Shown piece by piece: positions 42,769 through 54,949 of a DNA stretch of 64,000 bases. The number at the start of each line of letters is the position of its first letter. Positions within the stretch are counted from its first letter, which is position 1. A program made the translations under genes and the position numbers. The stretch comes from Hirsutella rhossiliensis (lineage: Eukaryota; Ascomycota; Sordariomycetes; Hypocreales; Ophiocordycipitaceae): assembly GCF_020360975.1 (NCBI RefSeq), contig NW_025408689.1, positions 62,001 through 126,000 on the forward strand, in the 5' to 3' direction. Below the pieces are notes generated by a model that was given only the letters and a program-made list of their open reading frames with translations, did not search any database and had not been told where the DNA came from.

Positions 42769-43310
42769 ATTATTATTATTAGGATTATACTAAGGACCTA
42801 GCTAGAGGTATCTAGAACTTCGATATTAAATTAAAGGGAAAAACTAAAGTACTTAAGGGAAAACCCTCCCCTCTTTTAGTGCGGGTTTACTTTAAATAAG
42901 GTTATAATAGTAGTACGTAGGAAATTTACGCTAGCTACCGCGGGCTTCCCCCGCGTATTTATATTTTAACGTAGGCCCTCTTAGGCTATAGCTGCTTTTA
43001 TCCTAAGCGGACGCGGCCCGGGCTCCCTAGCCTAGGCCTAGGGTTATAGGTAGTAGTCTCTCTCTAGGGGCCTAACTCCTAGGCGCCTTTATTCCCTATA
43101 GCTCCCGCGTCGCTACCGCGTAGGTATAGCTATATCGGCCTATCGGTCTATTAGTTAATAGGGCAGGTAATATCTAGTTACTAGGCCGGGCACTAGTATA
43201 GGTCGCCCCTAGGTAGGGCCGGCTAATCGAAATTTAGTTAGCTAGCTCTACTAATTAAAAATCGGTTCCCGTTTAGCCGCGCGACTTCTTAATTAAGGGT
43301 ATAGTAGCTT
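42769..43310 (-). mobile_element. SINE-like element of a related subfamily, reverse orientation
   Basis: On the minus strand the last roughly 110 bp (42,780-42,893), including GGGAGGGTTTTCCC, CTTTAGTTTTTCCC and a (TAA)n tail at 42,769-42,780, match the 3' ends of the two 771-bp elements. The 5' body is different and GC-rich. A shared 3' end with a different body suggests recognition by the same LINE reverse transcriptase. No target duplication could be fixed and the 5' edge is approximate. Confidence 0.5.
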
Positions 43311-45655
43311 ATATTTACTATCTATCGTATAGTTATTAATTACGCGCGCCCGGCTTATATATATATATACCTACCGTCCCTTTTTAGTTTTATACTTCTT
43401 CCTACCTCTCTATCTATTATTTCTTTTATAGGCCTTAGTTTCTTACTTACTTTATTTTTATATTCTTAGGTCTCTCTAGTACTATATCTAGATCGTTTAT
43501 CGTCGCTCTATAATATCTAACTAAGAAGCTAACTTAGGTAGTAGCGGCTCGCTTCTTCCTAAGCCCCTTTCTTATAAGAAAGTCGCTACTATAATAGGTT
43601 TAGAGCGCTCTATCTTATATTTTATATATATTAAGCGACTTACTAGTAAGCTTACTTATAAGTCCTTTACTAGCTATTAAAACTAGTCTTATAAGTATTA
43701 GTCTTAGTTCTACCTTAGGTCGGTCTTACCTTTAGTACTTTTTACTAACTTTACTAGCTATAAAAGCTAAAGTATATATTACTTATATTAACTTTAACTA
43801 GTCTTATTACTAAGTAAGTAACCTTATCCTACTATAGTACGGTCTAAGTTTAGTACTAATTTATATTTAAATTACCTTTAAGGGTAAGTAGGCTATAGGT
43901 GCCCTTTACTAAGTTTAGTTTAAGGTCGATAGCCCCTCCCTTATTAAGGGTTTAATATAAGAGCGCCTTTACCGCGCTACTCTAGAAACTTATATTCGCG
44001 CTACTTAGAAGGCCCCTACCGCTAAAGGTAAGGGCGCGTTAAGCGAGTCTACCCTTAGTCTAGCTATAGTTACTAAGAATATTAAAACGCTTACCTTAGC
44101 TTTTACTTATTTTATAGATAAAACCTACTATATATATAAGTCCTTAAAGAAGTACTTAAGTAAGTTTAGTAATATTATTAAGACCTTAGCTTAGGTTAAG
44201 CCTAAGTCGCTTTCGGTTACTTAAAAGACTTTTATAATAGTTAATAATCTTACTAATTATTTCTATCTTATTACTAGTAATAACTATAATAGTAAGGATA
44301 ATAGTATTAATCGTACTAAGCTTAGTTTAGCCCTAGCTTCTTTTAGTAAAGGGAAGGGTAAGGGTAAAGGTAAGGGTAAGGTAGCTATTATATTTAAGGC
44401 TTTATCTAAGGCTAAGGCTAAGGAGTCTACCGCTAACTTTATACTTATAGTTATCTTAAAGTCGGTATAAGATCTTACTACGTCCCTTTTATTAGCTTTA
44501 ACGCTAAGCTATATCCTAGTAGCTCTCTTATTAATAAGCCTACCTTAAAGCGTCCCTATCTTATATCGCCTACTAACCCTACTAGCGCTCCTAACCTTAT
44601 TTAGTAGCGTCTTTATAGCTATCGCGGTTTAGTCTTAGCTAAGATTATCGTTAGTCTTAACCTTAATTAGATTTAGGGTTATAGTATAGGCTATAGTAAG
44701 CGCCTCTACGCCGCCGCTAGTATAGGTCCTACCTTAATATAGTCCTTAGTTATTACTTTATCTTATAAGCTAGCTATCTAAGCTAGGTCTAGTTTAGGTT
44801 TAAGGCTAGGTCTAGCTAGTCGTTACTAAGCTTCTTATAGTAGTAGTAGTCTTTATACTCCTTATAAATCCTAGGTTACTCCCTCCTATATACTATATAC
44901 TACCTTAAGGGGGTCTTATTATTCCTACTATAATAGTAAGGCGGATAGTACTATTAATAAGTTAAGCTAAAGTTATAGATTAAGGGCTAGTTATTAGCGC
45001 TAGCTTAGTTTAGTTTTATATTTATTCTTATTTAGTTATAGTCTTTTAGTAGTAGGTCTTATTTTATAGCTACTAAGGCCGGTTTAGTTAGGTCTCCTTA
45101 GTCTTATTTAGTTTATAGTTTAAGAGGCAAGGTTTTATATTTAGTATAGGTTTAGTTCGGTCGGTACTATAGTCTTATTATCGTAAGTCCCCTTCCTTTC
45201 TTAGGTCGCCTTAATAAGGTAGGTAGTTAGCTAAGGTAGTCTTAGTTAGGGCCGCTCTATCTTTAATACGACCCTAGGGCTATCGCCCGCTATATCCGTA
45301 TATAGTATCTAAGCTAGATTAAACTAATAGAGCCTACTTAAGTAAAAGAACTATTATATTAATAGCGCTGCTATCTTTTTCCTTTAAAGGCCCGCTTTAA
45401 TATTACCTATATCCTAGGCCTATATTAAGAGGGACTCCTTACTTTTACTATTAATAAATAGTTAATTATTATATAGTAGATAATATCCTTTTTTTATCTA
45501 TAAGTATATATTAGTAAAACTATACTAAGGACCTTTTAGTTAAAGAGGAAGTTATTAAGCCCGATCTTTCCTATATATATCTAAGTAATTACTATATTAA
45601 TATACTTAGGGAGGCTTTTATAGCGGTCTAGTATTATCGCCTTATTAAACTATAG
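43311..45655. other. RIPed stretch with unrecognised plus-strand coding traces
   Basis: CA/TG are almost absent. A Lys/Gly repeat (KGKGKGKG) is encoded at about 44,350-44,385. From about 45,050 to 45,655 the plus strand reads as a protein-like frame with scattered stops (KRQGFIFSIGLVRSV, QTNRAYLSKRTIILIALLSF). The layout could be a Gag-like protein of a non-LTR element, but no reverse transcriptase is seen. Copy 2 of the SINE-like element interrupts its end. Confidence 0.35.
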
Positions 45656-45666
45656 TAAGAAGTTAA

Positions 45667-46438
45667 CCCTCGTAGTATAGTAGTTATATACCTAGGAAGC
45701 CTATTAGCTATAATACTAGAGTTAGTTTAAATCCGGCTAAGGGCACGATTAATTTTTAGTCGGACTAGTAGACTACGCTAATATACTTATTAATTAGCTA
45801 ATTAGCGCTTCTAGAAGCGCTTATAAATATACTAGCAGTCTAGCCCCGCTATAAGTAGGCCGGCCCGGACCTCGCCTACTTAGACCTAGCGACGAATTCG
45901 TTAGGACCTCCCCCTTAACCCCGGTCCGGGCCCCCTAACCGGGAAAATAAAAACCCGGGGCCGATACTAGTAACTCGATAAGTACGGCGCTAAGCCGGTG
46001 CGATAACCTAACTACTAGCCCGGCTAAAGGCCGGTATTAATAAAAATAGCCCGCTAAGCCTTACGGCGGAAAAATAAAGCAGAGCCTAGGAAGATATCGT
46101 TATAGGATAAGGTTAGAGATAATTATATAATTAACTACTAACCGTTAACTAGAAAACGCTCGTACTACCGATTAAAGCTATATACCCCGCGTATATAAAG
46201 AAGTTACTTTCTAAGGTTACTTTATAGCGGGGCTAATATAATTCCGACTAACTATAACGATACCTAAGATAGCTAGCGTAAGATTCCTATATATTATAAC
46301 CGCGACCTAGTATAAAGGCAAACTAGCTATAAAAGAAGGGAGGGTTTTCCTCTAAGTACTTTAGTTTTTCCCTCCTATTTAACGTTAAAGTTCTAGATAC
46401 CTCTAGATAGGTTACTAGTATAATCTTAATAATAATAA
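45667..46438 (+). mobile_element. 772-bp tRNA-headed SINE-like retroposon, copy 2
   Basis: It is colinear with 25,938-26,708 from CCCTCGTAGTATAG to the (TAA)n tail. It is flanked by TAAGAAGTTA (45,656-45,665 and 46,439-46,448). Differences are mainly C-to-T and G-to-A. The B box is degraded to GTTAGTTTAAATCC, so this copy has probably lost pol III promotion. It confirms the element's ends. Confidence 0.78.
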
Positions 46439-46448
46439 TAAGAAGTTA

Positions 46449-46645
46449 GTAGGGTAAAAGGTAGTTTAGTATTATTAGATTATATCTTTCTTAGCGTTCT
46501 ATTAAGTAGCTTATTCCTTATTTAGCTTTTTAAGTAACTTAGCTTTATTTAAGAGGTCGTCCGATCTTATCTAGCTCTAGGCCCCCCTTATCTTCTTTAT
46601 AAGGGGGGGCCTACTAAGTAGTAGCGCCGCTAAGGGCTTACTTAT
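46449..46645. other. Short RIPed flank
   Basis: Nothing is recognised except a hairpin-forming pair of C/G runs (GCCCCCC at about 46,580 and GGGGGGGCC at about 46,605). Confidence 0.4.
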
Positions 46646-47021
46646 TTTAACGGGGATAAGGGTATATACCTAAAGTATATATAGTACGCGGCTAAGGATT
46701 AGTAAAGTAATTAACTATATAATTATTTAATTATCGGTCTTATATATAGCTCTAAGGGTCTTAGGTTATTAATATAAGTCTTATAGATTTCTTTACTCTA
46801 TATATTTTTATCTTTACTAAAGTCGCGTAACTAGCGGCCTTTACTTTAAAAAGGGAAAAATAAAATTTAAATTAACTATAATTAAGGAAGATACCTTATT
46901 AGATAATTAAGGTCTTTATAAAGCCTTTAAGTATACTTAGAAGTAAGTTAGATATAGAGTACTAAAGGTCTTATCTTTTTAATAGGCTAATATCTATAGG
47001 GGTACGATCTTACTTATTAAA
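46646..47021 (-). repeat. 3' LTR of the inverted gypsy copy
   Basis: The 376-bp LTR is the reverse complement of the 333-712 family, from TTTAACGGGG (left) to ATTAAA (right), followed by the reverse complement of the polypurine tract (CTCCTTCC). Transition differences and small indels separate it from the other two LTRs. Confidence 0.83.
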
Positions 47022-48322
47022 CTCCTTCCTAGCGACTTTCTAACCTAAGATATTAATAGAAAGGGCGCAATAATAATAAGTAAGGCTCTCTTCCTAAGTA
47101 TATAAGTAAGTAAATAAACTATCGATAGAACCTTTCTCCTTTACTATAATCCCTTCCCTTTACGTTATTTATTCCTCCTTTTACTTATAAGCTACTTATT
47201 TAGCTCTTTCCTTTCTTTACTCGCGTACTTCCTTCTTTAGATAATTATTTACTACCCCTTATATACGCTCCTAAGTATTCGCGCTTATTATTCCTAAGGG
47301 CGTTAAGGAAATAAAGTAGTTAGCGTCTTTACTAGTCTAAAGTATTATAAGACTTTATAGCTAGATTAAATAAGCTATAAAGTCTTATAAACTAATTATT
47401 ATTACGTTACTAATAGTCTTATATAAATATATAGAATTATAGTTATTAATATCTTAGTAGTAGTTATAATATATTCCTAGGTTTTAAACTCCTTTAACCT
47501 AAGAGGGTTTAAAGCTTAGTATAAACCTTATAAGAACTATAGCTAAAGAGGCTATTATTATACTTTATTTCTAGGAAGTAATAGGGCGCGCTATAGCTAT
47601 TACTAGAGTCTTTAGCCTTAAGGTAATTAACTAAGCGCTTAGTAATTTTAAAGTCTTTAGGTAAGTTAGTAGCCGCGCTATCTACCTTTCTTCCTTACTA
47701 GCTTCTTATTAAGCTATTAATAAGGGTATAGTTATAAGTCTTCTACTCCTTTATATATTTAGAGGGGTCGTTAATAGCGGGCGAGGAGTAAGCTTAATTA
47801 GCTATATATTTAAGGGGGAAAATAAAAGCGTTGTTTCTATATAGATAAAGGGACTAGTAAGGGCGCTTAGCTCTCTCTTTTATAGATTCTAGGGTAGGGA
47901 TCCTATTTTAAGGTTACTTAGGGAAAGGCTACTTAGTTTAAATAAGGAGCTTAATTTAGTTAACGCTTAAGGTAATAAAGGTCTAGGCTTATTCTTAATT
48001 CCTATTAGCGCGATTAAATAATTAAGGGTCTTTTTAAGGAGGAGTTTTATAAAGAAACTATATATAGCTTAAGCGATCGGGTTAGGTTACTCTATAAGGG
48101 TAGCTAGTATAGTTAGCTCTTTTCTCGCTCTCCTTACTATATAAGCTAGTTTTACGTTTCTTTAAAGTAGTAGTTTCTATCTACTAGGCCTATCTTAAAG
48201 GTTAACTACCTTTAGGACTTCTTAGAGGTCTTATTCTTCTTAATCTCCTAAAATAATATAGTTATATTAGTAAATCCGTTTATACCTAGGAATCCTTATA
48301 AGAAAGACTCTACTAAAAGCTA

Positions 48323-51171
48323 TAAGTATTACTATTTATATATATATATATCTTTATTTATATAAACGCCCTATTTTTAAGATATATACTAACGCTAGCC
48401 TATCCTACTTATTTATACCGCGCCTATATAGTAGGTAGTAGTACTGCCTAAATACCCGCGCCTAAGCCCGCTTATATATATATACTATATATAAGGTAAG
48501 AAAGGCCGTATAACGTATGCCTCTTAATTTACTTAAATAATATATTTCCGGGCCTTAAGCTCGAAGTTAAAATAATCGGCCTATTAATTAATCTAGCCCC
48601 TTTAGCGCTTATAGCTATATAGGCGGCGGCGGCGGCGGTCGCCCTTACTTAATAGCCTCCTACTTAATAATCCCTCTAACGCCTAACGAAGCCGGCGGCC
48701 CTAACGAAGCCGAAGGCGCGCTCCTCTTACCGCGTCCTCCTCTTAATCTCCTTCCCTTTATATTTCCTTAGGCTAACGATCCTTATTATAACGCTATAAG
48801 AGAACGCGGGCTATAGCTAAGTTCGTCTATCTCGTCTTGCCCTCGGTGCCTTCGAATGCTCGCGTTAAGCTACCTCGAGCTAGCCTAACTTAAATTAAGT
48901 AGCTATAATAACCTCGTCGCCGCTATAGCTACCTCGGCTAGCTACGATACCTTCGCTATAAGGGAGCTTAGTATAGATAGCTTATTATTACGGGGGCGGC
49001 CGTATATAACCATAACGACGTTAGGTTTATAGATTCGTAATAATAGCTCCTTAAGGTCCTAATAGTAATAATTAGTAAAGAAATTACTAGAAAGGGGTCT
49101 TTACTAATAGCTTCCTAAGCTATTAGCGCGAGATAATATTACGCTTTTTAAGCGTTAACCTAGCTTTAAGGCGTTAAAGGATCGTATATATATAAGGCAG
49201 CCTAAATTAGTATTTAAATCGCCCGCTATAAGGCTATAACGGCTATAGCTCTTACGTTAGCGAGGGCATCGTAGCGAGGGCAAGCCTATATTACGTAGTA
49301 AGTAGGTTAACTACTTCGTAGGTAATTTTAATACTAAGATCCCCGAGCTAAGTCTACCTAAGGAAATAACGCCTTTATTATATCTCTTACTAAGCGGCCT
49401 TTTATATATATATTATTTCTTTATTCTTAATTATTTATATAAGGGCATTATAATAATATAAGAGGTTAAAGGTACTTATAACTAAATACGACTTTATATC
49501 CTTATAAGTAGTCTCGACTAAGCTATTTACCCGCTACTTAAAGTTATAATACTAGCTAATAAGGTAGCTTACCTATTACTTATACTATAGTATATATTCG
49601 TTTAAGATATAGGTTACGATATAGCCTTACTATATACTAAAGATCTTATCGAGCCTCTCTTACGCCTTATAGAAATTCGCCTCTATCTTTATATAAATAA
49701 CGCGCTTTTAAATAAGGAATATACCCTTACGGCTATATTCGACTTTACTATTTAGGTCGAGGTTTAAATTAGCCGCGGCGGCGGCGCTTTACTTAGCGGC
49801 GCTTTATTCGACGGCTTTTTAAGCGAGAATAGCTTCGACCTTTAAAGGGATCTCTATATTAGTAGGGTTTTTAAGGCTATTAGGATTTACTTTATCTCTC
49901 TAGCGTAACTAAATTCGAGCCCTAATATTACTATTAACGTAGAATATATAGAGTTATTATTATATAAGAGGGAAAATATAAAAAAGGGCGTTTTTAAAGG
50001 CAGCTTCTTTATCTATAATAACTATATTAAGCTCTTATATATTAATCGCCTTATAAAGCTCGTTAAGAGATTTATAAAGCTATTAATATCCCTCCTCTTT
50101 CTTTATATTAATAAGGCCGAAGGCAAAGTTTATTAGAGACTTTTAGTTAGTAACCTTAGTAACCTAGAAAAGAAAGAGCTTAAAGCGGTTCGCTTTATAT
50201 ATATTATCGATACTAAGAACCTTAGGGAAACGTTTCTATATCTTTTAATACTATAGGTAGGTCTATAATATACCTTAAATACTATTTTTATCGTATAAGT
50301 CGAATTTAATATAATAAGGAAGATCGCTAGCTTAAAAATACTATAAGAACGCTTATATAGCTATTATACCTCTAAGAGCGGTAAAATAAATCTTTTAGCG
50401 ATCGTTATAGATATCTTAGAAATAAAAGAACGCTATAGAAGGCTTAGCCTTATATAAAATAGTCGATATCTCTTAAGCTAGCAGCGCTTTATATTAAGAG
50501 AGGTTCTACTTAAGACCTTACTATATTACGGTCCGTTAGCGATAAATATTATACGCTAAGGGTTTAAGAGATAGCCTATAGTTATAGTAGCTCTTAGTAA
50601 CTTAAAAAGTCTATTACTAAGCTCCTTCTTCCTCGTTATATAAGGCCGTTATAATAAGGTAGAAAGGGTAGTTAAGCTTTTAGGTAGACGGCTTATATAG
50701 CCTTATACTAATAGAAGCCCGACGTAGGCTATAATCGTATATAAAGAGGACTTAGGTTATAAGGGAGATCCTATTAATATCTTACTTATATAAGCTTAAC
50801 CGCTTAATAACGGCGGCACCGTTCTCGTAAAGGAAGCTTTAAACGAAGTTATATACCTTATTATAGGTTTCGAAGCTTAGAGATAGCGGTAAGGGTAGGA
50901 TAGTATCTCCGCGTTCCTTATTAGTATCGTAAGATTTATTATTGCCTTAGGGTAGCGTAGGTATATTAAGGAGGGAGAGAAGGGGGTCTATCGCGGCGGC
51001 GGTAATAGCTTTAAATTTAGTATATATATATAGAATATAGGTAGGATCTTATATATATATATAGTATATATATATAGGCGGGCTTAGGCGCGGGCATTTA
51101 AGCGGTACCGCTACCTTCTATATAAGTATAGTATAAATAGAGATATATATATATATAAATGGTAATACTTA
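48323..51171. mobile_element. Unclassified DNA transposon with long inverted terminal repeats, 2.85 kb
   Basis: Inverted ends start TAAGTATTAC and share TATTTATA and CCCGCGCCTAAGCCCGC blocks. The left end carries about 50 extra bases between them. AAGCTA flanks both sides (48,317-48,322 and 51,172-51,177), and the empty site in the other gypsy copy (about 11,230, reverse complement) confirms it is an insertion. The interior, especially 50,030-50,950 on the plus strand, reads as one long RIPed frame (FIKLLISLLFLYINKAEGK, FIYIIDTKNLRETFLYLL). I do not recognise its family. The interior left part (48,600-49,000) is GC-richer with GGC repeats. Confidence 0.62.
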
Positions 51172-54100
51172 AAGCTATTAAACCCTAATTAAATAGTATC
51201 CTTTATAATCGTTTAACCCTATTATTAAACTACTAGGAAACTCCGCTACCTTATAATATCGCTTATATATAATTAAGTATCGCTACTTAATTATCTTAAA
51301 GTATAGCTTAACTATACCTTTAACTTAATATTAAATTATTATTAAAGCTAAGTAGCTATATTCCTACCCTTCTTACTAAGTAATATAAGGGACTAGTATA
51401 TAAGTAAAGTTATAAGGAACTTAAAGGATATAAAGAAACTACCGCTATACTTATAAAAACTTATAGAGTTTAGTATACTATCTTTTTTTCTAAGTATTAA
51501 AAACAACTAAGTTTCCTTCCTTATAGTCCTAAAAGAACGCTCCTTAGTAAAGTCCCCTTTTATTTATTCCTATTAAAAAGTTAATAACTTTAGTTATATA
51601 TCTTTATTTATATATAAAGTAACTAAGGTTAAAGGTAAGAGCGGTAAACTTAATTAAATACTCCCTATCGTTTAAGTATTCGTAGTACTTTATATATTTA
51701 TCTTCTATATCTTTAATAGGTTCCCTTTAATAGTTAGTATAAACTAATAGTAGGTAAGGTAAAAGGTATACTATATTCTTAATACCTTTTATTAAGATCT
51801 TAAGTATTACGCTAAGGCTAAAGCTTATAGCCTATCGTTTATCGATAGGTTTATAGAGAAAGATATATATATTAACGATATACTCTTCCTAGTAAGCCTT
51901 ATTCCTAATAAATCCGTTTATCTTTTTAACGCCTTTATCTATTATCTAAGTATCTTTAAAGGTAGTATCCCGCTATTTAATAAGGCCCGTTAATATTAAG
52001 TGCTAACGATCTCTATAAATATATTAAGGAGGTTACTTTTACTTATAAACGTTTTATTAGTCTTAGTCTATAAACCTTTCCTTATCTTTAATATAAAAGC
52101 GCCCTTTACTACTTTTTACTTTAACTTTACTATAGTAAGTAGGTAAAATAAAGCTCTTACTCCTAAATAGTAGTATACTAAAAAAGATAGCGGTATTCTT
52201 AAGGAGGTCTATAGCTAGGCCTAGGATACTATTTAAGTTTACCGCTATATCTTAGGAAAGGGTAAAGTAAGTAAAAGAGAGGGAAAAGATAAGATTAAAT
52301 AGTTAAGGTAAGTAGTTTTAAGTTATAATACTAAGAGGCTAAGAGGGTTATATATATATATATAAGAGTTATATTAGTAGAGGGGATTATTATAAGTAAG
52401 AAAGCATATAAAGTATATATATATATATATAAAAGGAAGAAAAAGAAAGGAAGAAGGAGGCTATAGTAAGAGGAATAAATAGTTATTAAAGCGCGCGGTT
52501 ATTAATTACTTTAGCTAGCCTCTATAATAATAAGGTCTTAAGTATATTTAAGGGTTACGCTTAAATAGCTTCTTTTACTAGTTATCGATTAAGGAGCTAT
52601 TTAATCTCTGCCTTTTTCTTCCCTTCTTTACTCTTTTTATTCTTTTTTTTTCCTTTTTTTTTCTATTTTTTTTATTTCTTTAGACCGCTACCTCTTATCT
52701 TCTCTTTTTATAACTACCTCTTCTTCCTTATTATATCTTATAAGACCGCTAAACTTAAAACTAAAGAGCTATTAGATATTATTATCCTCTCTTTAACTAC
52801 TCTTCTATAACTTTCTTTTATTACTACTACTCTTCTTACTTAGAATTATTATACTAAGGTCTTTCCTCTTTATATAAAGTACTTTTAAGTAATAACTATC
52901 TAACTTATTTAATCTTACTTAGCTCGTTTTAACTATCTTCTTTTATAGATCTATAGTTACTTCGAAACCTAGGTCTATAGTAAAAATAATATTAGTTACT
53001 AAGGGTTTTTAATTTATATAGAAATTACCTTTTAGTTATAGGTTTTATTAAAAGCTCTTAATATTATTAGGACTAAAGCACGCGGTCGCTCTCCTTTCTC
53101 TTACTTTCTTAAGAGTACGCTAAGTCGGTATAATTAAATCGTCTTCTATACCCTTTATTATAGATATTAGCTAGTAACCTATATCCTTATAGAAATCGCT
53201 TATCTATATAGATATATCTTTTCTTAGCTTAGTTTAAAGCGGTAAGAATACTCTTAAGTAGTCTTAATTACTTTATATAGAACTTATAACCCTTACCTTT
53301 ATTAAGGGTATATTTAAACTTATTAAACGACTATAACTTCCGCTTATAAGTATATTATATTTCCTTTTTATAAGTATATCTTTCTTTTAAGTACTATTAG
53401 CGGCTCTTATACTAACTATATCTAGGATTTAACTAAGGCGCTTATTTATAAATAGCGGTACTTCCTTAGATATTATAGGACTACTTATAACCTTAATAGA
53501 TTCGCTAACTATATATATAGTTATAATTTCTATACCGACCTTAAGACTAATAAATTTTATAATAAGTATATTAGTAATAAGACCGCTTTTTATCTTCTTT
53601 ATAATATCCTTAATCCCTTTAGTCTTACTAAGAATTTAAAGGAAAGGGAGGAAATTAACCTTATACTTATTTTACTTAAAAAGAGATTATATAGTTTTAA
53701 TAAGCTCTCTCTTAAGTAATAATTAAATAGTCTTTAAGTTTTCTTTATAGTAATCTATAGTAGGTTTACTAAGAGTAAGTAGCCTTATTTAATCGCTATC
53801 TTTAATAGTAAAAGTTTTTCTCTTAAGGTTATATACGTTTAATTTAATAAGTCGAAAATATATTAAATTTTATCTTTTAAGCGCGTTTATTTTTACTATA
53901 ATAGGAATTCCTTTCTATAATAAAGACTAAACGTCCCTATCTATAAAGTAAAAAATCCTATTTTTAAAGAAGGTAGGTAGTAAGAATATTTATTTTCTTA
54001 CTTTATTATTTAATTATATCTCTATTCGTTTTCTTTAAGGTAGTAAAGGGTAGGTCGTTATTAAGGAAGGGTAGGAAATATTATCTTTATTTACTTAGGG

Positions 54101-54361
54101 AGCTTTAAGTAGAAAATTTAAAATAATAAGGTAGTAAGTAAGGCGCTCGTAAATATCTTAGCTACTATAGTTATCCTTTAATTCGATAGTTAGATAGTGC
54201 CCTAGTTACTAGTTAGGTTTTAGTATACTTCTTATAATAGTTATAGATTTTTATCTTTACTACCTTTTCCTTCCTAGCTCCTTTTTACCTCCTCCTTTTC
54301 TTATTAAATTAGCGTCTTTAAGGCTCCTATATAAAGATCCTTTTTTAATTTACTAAGTTAT

Positions 54362-54807
54362 TATCGCGAAGCGTAGCTTAATTTTATAGTTCTTAGAGAT
54401 ATCCCTTAGTATAAGGGACTAAGGAAGCTAAAAACACCTAGTATAGAAGAAGGAAGAAGGAGCTAAAAAGAGGTATATAAGGGGAAGTATAAGTAGTAAG
54501 AGATAAGACGGATATACCGGCAACGGCTAAAAAGGAAGGGAAAAACTAGTAAAAAGCTTAGTAGATAAAAGGATATTAGTAGCTTCTTTAAGCAGGATCT
54601 TATTTATTAATTAAGGTGCTAGATAGGTATAAAAGGGGGCGTTAGATAAAGTAAAGAAGGATAATTAAGGCAATATAATAATTACTCCCTTACCTTTATT
54701 ACTACTCTCGTAAGAATTAAATCTCTCTGCCTTACGTATCCGACCCCTTACTTTTAATTTCACCTTTATATATTTTTTATATACTTCTTATATCTCTCTT
54801 TATAAGA
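54362..54807 (+). repeat. 5' LTR of the copia element
   Basis: 446 bp, starting TATCGCGAAG (probably TGTCGCGAAG before RIP) and ending TCTTTATAAGA. The partner copy ends TCTTCGCGAGA. The short inverted ends CGCGAAG/CTTCGCG are clearer in the 3' LTR. Confidence 0.87.
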
Positions 54808-54824
54808 GTTATAAGCCTAGGAGG
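54808..54824 (+). other. Half-tRNA primer-binding site of the copia element
   Basis: GTTATAAGCCTAGGAGG follows the LTR at once. The TRIM at 62,075 has GTTATAAGCCCGGGCGG in the same place. With one RIP change reversed this reads GTTATGAGCCC, complementary to the anticodon arm of initiator tRNA-Met (GGGCTCATAAC). Drosophila copia and yeast Ty5 prime from such a cleaved half tRNA. Confidence 0.7.
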
Positions 54825-54949
54825 AATAGTATTCCTATACCTTCCGGCTACTATAAAAGGCACCTTTCTTATATCCCTTATAGCTTCCTTTTACCCCTCT
54901 TATTAAAAAAGCAGATTTTTACCTAACTTTTCTACCCTTCCCTATAATA

